DNA of 7,235 nt from Candidatus Izemoplasma sp. (lineage in GTDB: Bacteria > Bacillota_I > Bacilli_A > Izemoplasmatales > Izemoplasmataceae), in assembly GCA_007116205.1 (NCBI GenBank), contig SKIY01000101.1, forward strand, positions 1 through 7,235. Reading direction: 5' to 3'. Positions 5,794-7,235 of the stretch are shown piece by piece. A program made the position numbers and the translations under genes. Below the pieces are notes generated by a model. It saw only the letters and a list, made by a program, of their open reading frames with translations. It was not told where the DNA came from and made no database searches. How positions within the stretch are numbered: position 1 is the stretch's first letter; each line of letters begins with the position of its first letter.

Positions 5794-6924
5794 ATGGCAA
5801 AACGTGTTGTGATAGGCATGAGCGGTGGTGTTGATTCAAGTGTCGCTGCGCTATTGCTTAAAGAACAAGGATACGATGTTATTGGTTTATTTATGCGGAA
5901 TTGGGACGCTACTACGAATCAAGATGTGTTAGGGAATCCAACCGTTGATCAAGATATGTGTCCACAAGAAGTAGATTATAATGATGCATTACGCGTCTGT
6001 GAACATTTAGATATACCATTATATCGCGTCGACTTTATTGAAGAATATTGGCGCGATGTTTTCAGTTACTTTTTAGATGAGTATAAAAAAGGACGGACCC
6101 CAAACCCTGATATTATGTGCAATAAATATATTAAGTTTGATGCGTTTAGTAAACATGCTGCGCAGTTTAATCCTGATTTTATTGCCATGGGACATTATGC
6201 CCGGGTAAAACGTAACGGGAAGATAAAGTTACTTCGTGGGGTTGATGATAATAAAGATCAGACGTACTTTTTATCGCAGTTAACGGCGGCGCAATTAGAA
6301 CATGTGTTGTTTCCTGTTGGGGCTTATGATAAAGCAGCTATAAGAGCGTTGGCTTTAAAACATAAACTGCCCACAGCACAGAAAAAGGATTCAACAGGTA
6401 TTTGCTTTATCGGTGAACGTGAGTTTAGCAAGTTTTTAAATAATTACTTACCTGCACAGCCTGGGGATATGCTTACTTTAGATGGGGATTATATGGGCAA
6501 GCATACCGGGTTAATGCATTATACGATAGGCCAACGTAAAGGGCTTGGTATCGGTGGTAATGAGCGATATGATAATGCGCCTTGGTTTGTGGTTGGTAAG
6601 GATTTAGCATTAAACCGTTTATATGTGGGTCAGGGATTTCATCACGAAACGCTTTATAGTACGTCTTGTACTATTGAAGCTATAAACATCATTGATCCAG
6701 CTTTAACCCTCGATGGCTTAAAGTGTACTGCTAAGTTTCGTTACCGACAAAAAGATATCGGTGTACAATTGTCTGTAAAAGATGATGTTGTGACAGTTAT
6801 TTATGATGAACCTGTCCGCGCAGTAACACCAGGGCAAGCGTGTGTCTTTTATGATGGTGATGAATGTTTGGGTGGCGGATTGATTAATAAAGTATATAAA
6901 GACGGACAAGTTTGTCCTTACTAA
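5794..6924 (+). CDS. mnmA: tRNA-specific 2-thiouridylase
   Basis: Encodes 376 residues, normal for MnmA (TrmU). It adenylates U34 of Lys, Glu and Gln tRNAs and replaces its 2-oxygen with sulfur, working with a cysteine desulfurase not found in this window. Seen here: PP-loop SGGVDSS (10-16), the insert LFMRNWD (32-38) followed by a loop with LGNPTVDQDMCPQEV, catalytic Cys109 in NPDIMCNKYIKF, and the persulfide-carrying Cys204 in DSTGICFIGER. The GxRxGLGIGG region (246-255) starts the beta-barrel part, and the C-terminal barrel ends with TPGQACVFYDGDECLGGG. Both active cysteines and the PP-loop are intact. The SD AAGGAT (5780-5785) overlaps the nadE stop codon. The insert LFMRNWDxxxNxDxLGNP is typical of Mollicutes and related Bacilli in my recollection. 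It lies 11 bases upstream of the patatin-like gene. Confidence 0.97.
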   Translation: MAKRVVIGMSGGVDSSVAALLLKEQGYDVIGLFMRNWDATTNQDVLGNPTVDQDMCPQEVDYNDALRVCEHLDIPLYRVDFIEEYWRDVFSYFLDEYKKGRTPNPDIMCNKYIKFDAFSKHAAQFNPDFIAMGHYARVKRNGKIKLLRGVDDNKDQTYFLSQLTAAQLEHVLFPVGAYDKAAIRALALKHKLPTAQKKDSTGICFIGEREFSKFLNNYLPAQPGDMLTLDGDYMGKHTGLMHYTIGQRKGLGIGGNERYDNAPWFVVGKDLALNRLYVGQGFHHETLYSTSCTIEAINIIDPALTLDGLKCTAKFRYRQKDIGVQLSVKDDVVTVIYDEPVRAVTPGQACVFYDGDECLGGGLINKVYKDGQVCPY

Positions 6925-6935
6925 AGGAGCATACA

Positions 6936-7235
6936 ATGGAGCGAAAACGGGGGATTGTTTTATCAGGTGGCGGTGCGCGTGGTGCCTATCAAATCGGGGT
7001 ATTACGGGCTTTTAATGATGCCGGGTTATTAGAGGGAATTGGGGCTTATAGCGGCGCTTCTGTTGGAAGTCTTAATGCGACATTATTGGCGACTAAAAAT
7101 GTTAAACGGGCTGAAGAAATTTGGTTTTCAATGGAGCATCGACATCTTTTTGAAGAGGAACAATCTTTTATCAAAAAGCTTTTTAAAGATGGAAGAGATT
7201 TGGTTTTTAAAGGGTTTTATAAAACCGATAAACTG
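6936..7235 (+). CDS. Patatin-like phospholipase/lipid acyl hydrolase (partial, runs off the window)
   Basis: Only the first 100 codons are present. Patatin-like proteins are Ser-Asp dyad lipid acyl hydrolases; bacterial members act on membrane or storage lipids or serve as effectors. Seen here: the oxyanion-hole motif GGGARG (11-16), following the short strand GIVLS, and the nucleophile elbow GASVG (40-44) with Ser42, followed by SLNA as is usual in the family. The catalytic Asp (DG[G/A]) should lie beyond the window and cannot be checked. No signal peptide or membrane segment is seen in the N-terminus, so it appears cytoplasmic or peripheral. The SD AAAGGAG (6923-6929) lies just after the mnmA stop, 6 bases before the ATG, so it seems to be the fourth gene of the operon. 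No functional link with NAD or tRNA thiolation is evident. The substrate is unknown. Confidence 0.9.
   Translation, partial: MERKRGIVLSGGGARGAYQIGVLRAFNDAGLLEGIGAYSGASVGSLNATLLATKNVKRAEEIWFSMEHRHLFEEEQSFIKKLFKDGRDLVFKGFYKTDKL

Noticed and set aside
6718..6936. Minus-strand open frame over the mnmA 3' end
   Set aside because: It is antisense to the conserved MnmA barrel, and no promoter or SD is apparent.
1..7235. Mobile element, CRISPR array, tRNA/rRNA, riboswitch or toxin-antitoxin pair
   Set aside because: No transposase motifs, terminal inverted repeats, spaced repeats or tRNA-like folds were found by eye. Gaps are too short for riboswitches, and no small paired genes are present.

Overview
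The window looks like chromosomal DNA of a low-GC Gram-positive-type bacterium (Bacillota/Mycoplasmatota). Base composition is AT-rich (estimated by eye at about 40% GC), Shine-Dalgarno (SD) sites are strong and genes are tightly packed. UGA is a stop codon (it ends the first gene and nadD) and Trp is UGG, so this is not a Mycoplasma/Spiroplasma-type genome that reads UGA as Trp. The wording of the MnmA N-terminus and the NadD motif fits Acholeplasma/Izemoplasma/Erysipelotrichia-like lineages best. That placement is an inference from memory, not from a search. There are six protein genes (one cut by the window end), no RNA genes, no mobile elements and no CRISPR array.

Left block (1-2226, + strand): a promoter at the extreme left edge drives two genes joined by a 4-base ATGA overlap. 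The first encodes a two-pass membrane protein with a YcjF/DUF697-like C-terminal region. The second is a full-length homologue of M29 aminopeptidases (AmpS/PepS/AmpT type) in which most of the metal-binding and catalytic positions are replaced, so it is probably a pseudoenzyme. The block ends at a compact hairpin terminator that also serves the convergent gene on the other strand.

Middle (2220-3242, - strand): a single M42-family metallo-aminopeptidase with its metal-binding residues intact. It diverges from the right-hand operon across an 89-base intergenic stretch (3243-3331). Two back-to-back extended -10 promoters and a 7-base direct repeat lie there.

Right block (3332-7235, + strand): an apparent operon nadD-nadE-mnmA-patatin-like gene, with gaps of 5 to 12 bases and no internal terminator. 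NadD and NadE carry out the last two steps of NAD synthesis (NaMN to NaAD to NAD, with glutamine as nitrogen donor). MnmA thiolates the wobble uridine of tRNA. NadE and MnmA are both PP-loop (SGGxDS) adenylating enzymes. The patatin-like lipid hydrolase runs off the right edge.

Most of this is ordinary housekeeping. The most unusual item is the degenerate M29 protein translationally coupled to the YcjF-like membrane protein. Next come the very compact promoters, whose SD sites begin almost at the predicted transcript 5' end.
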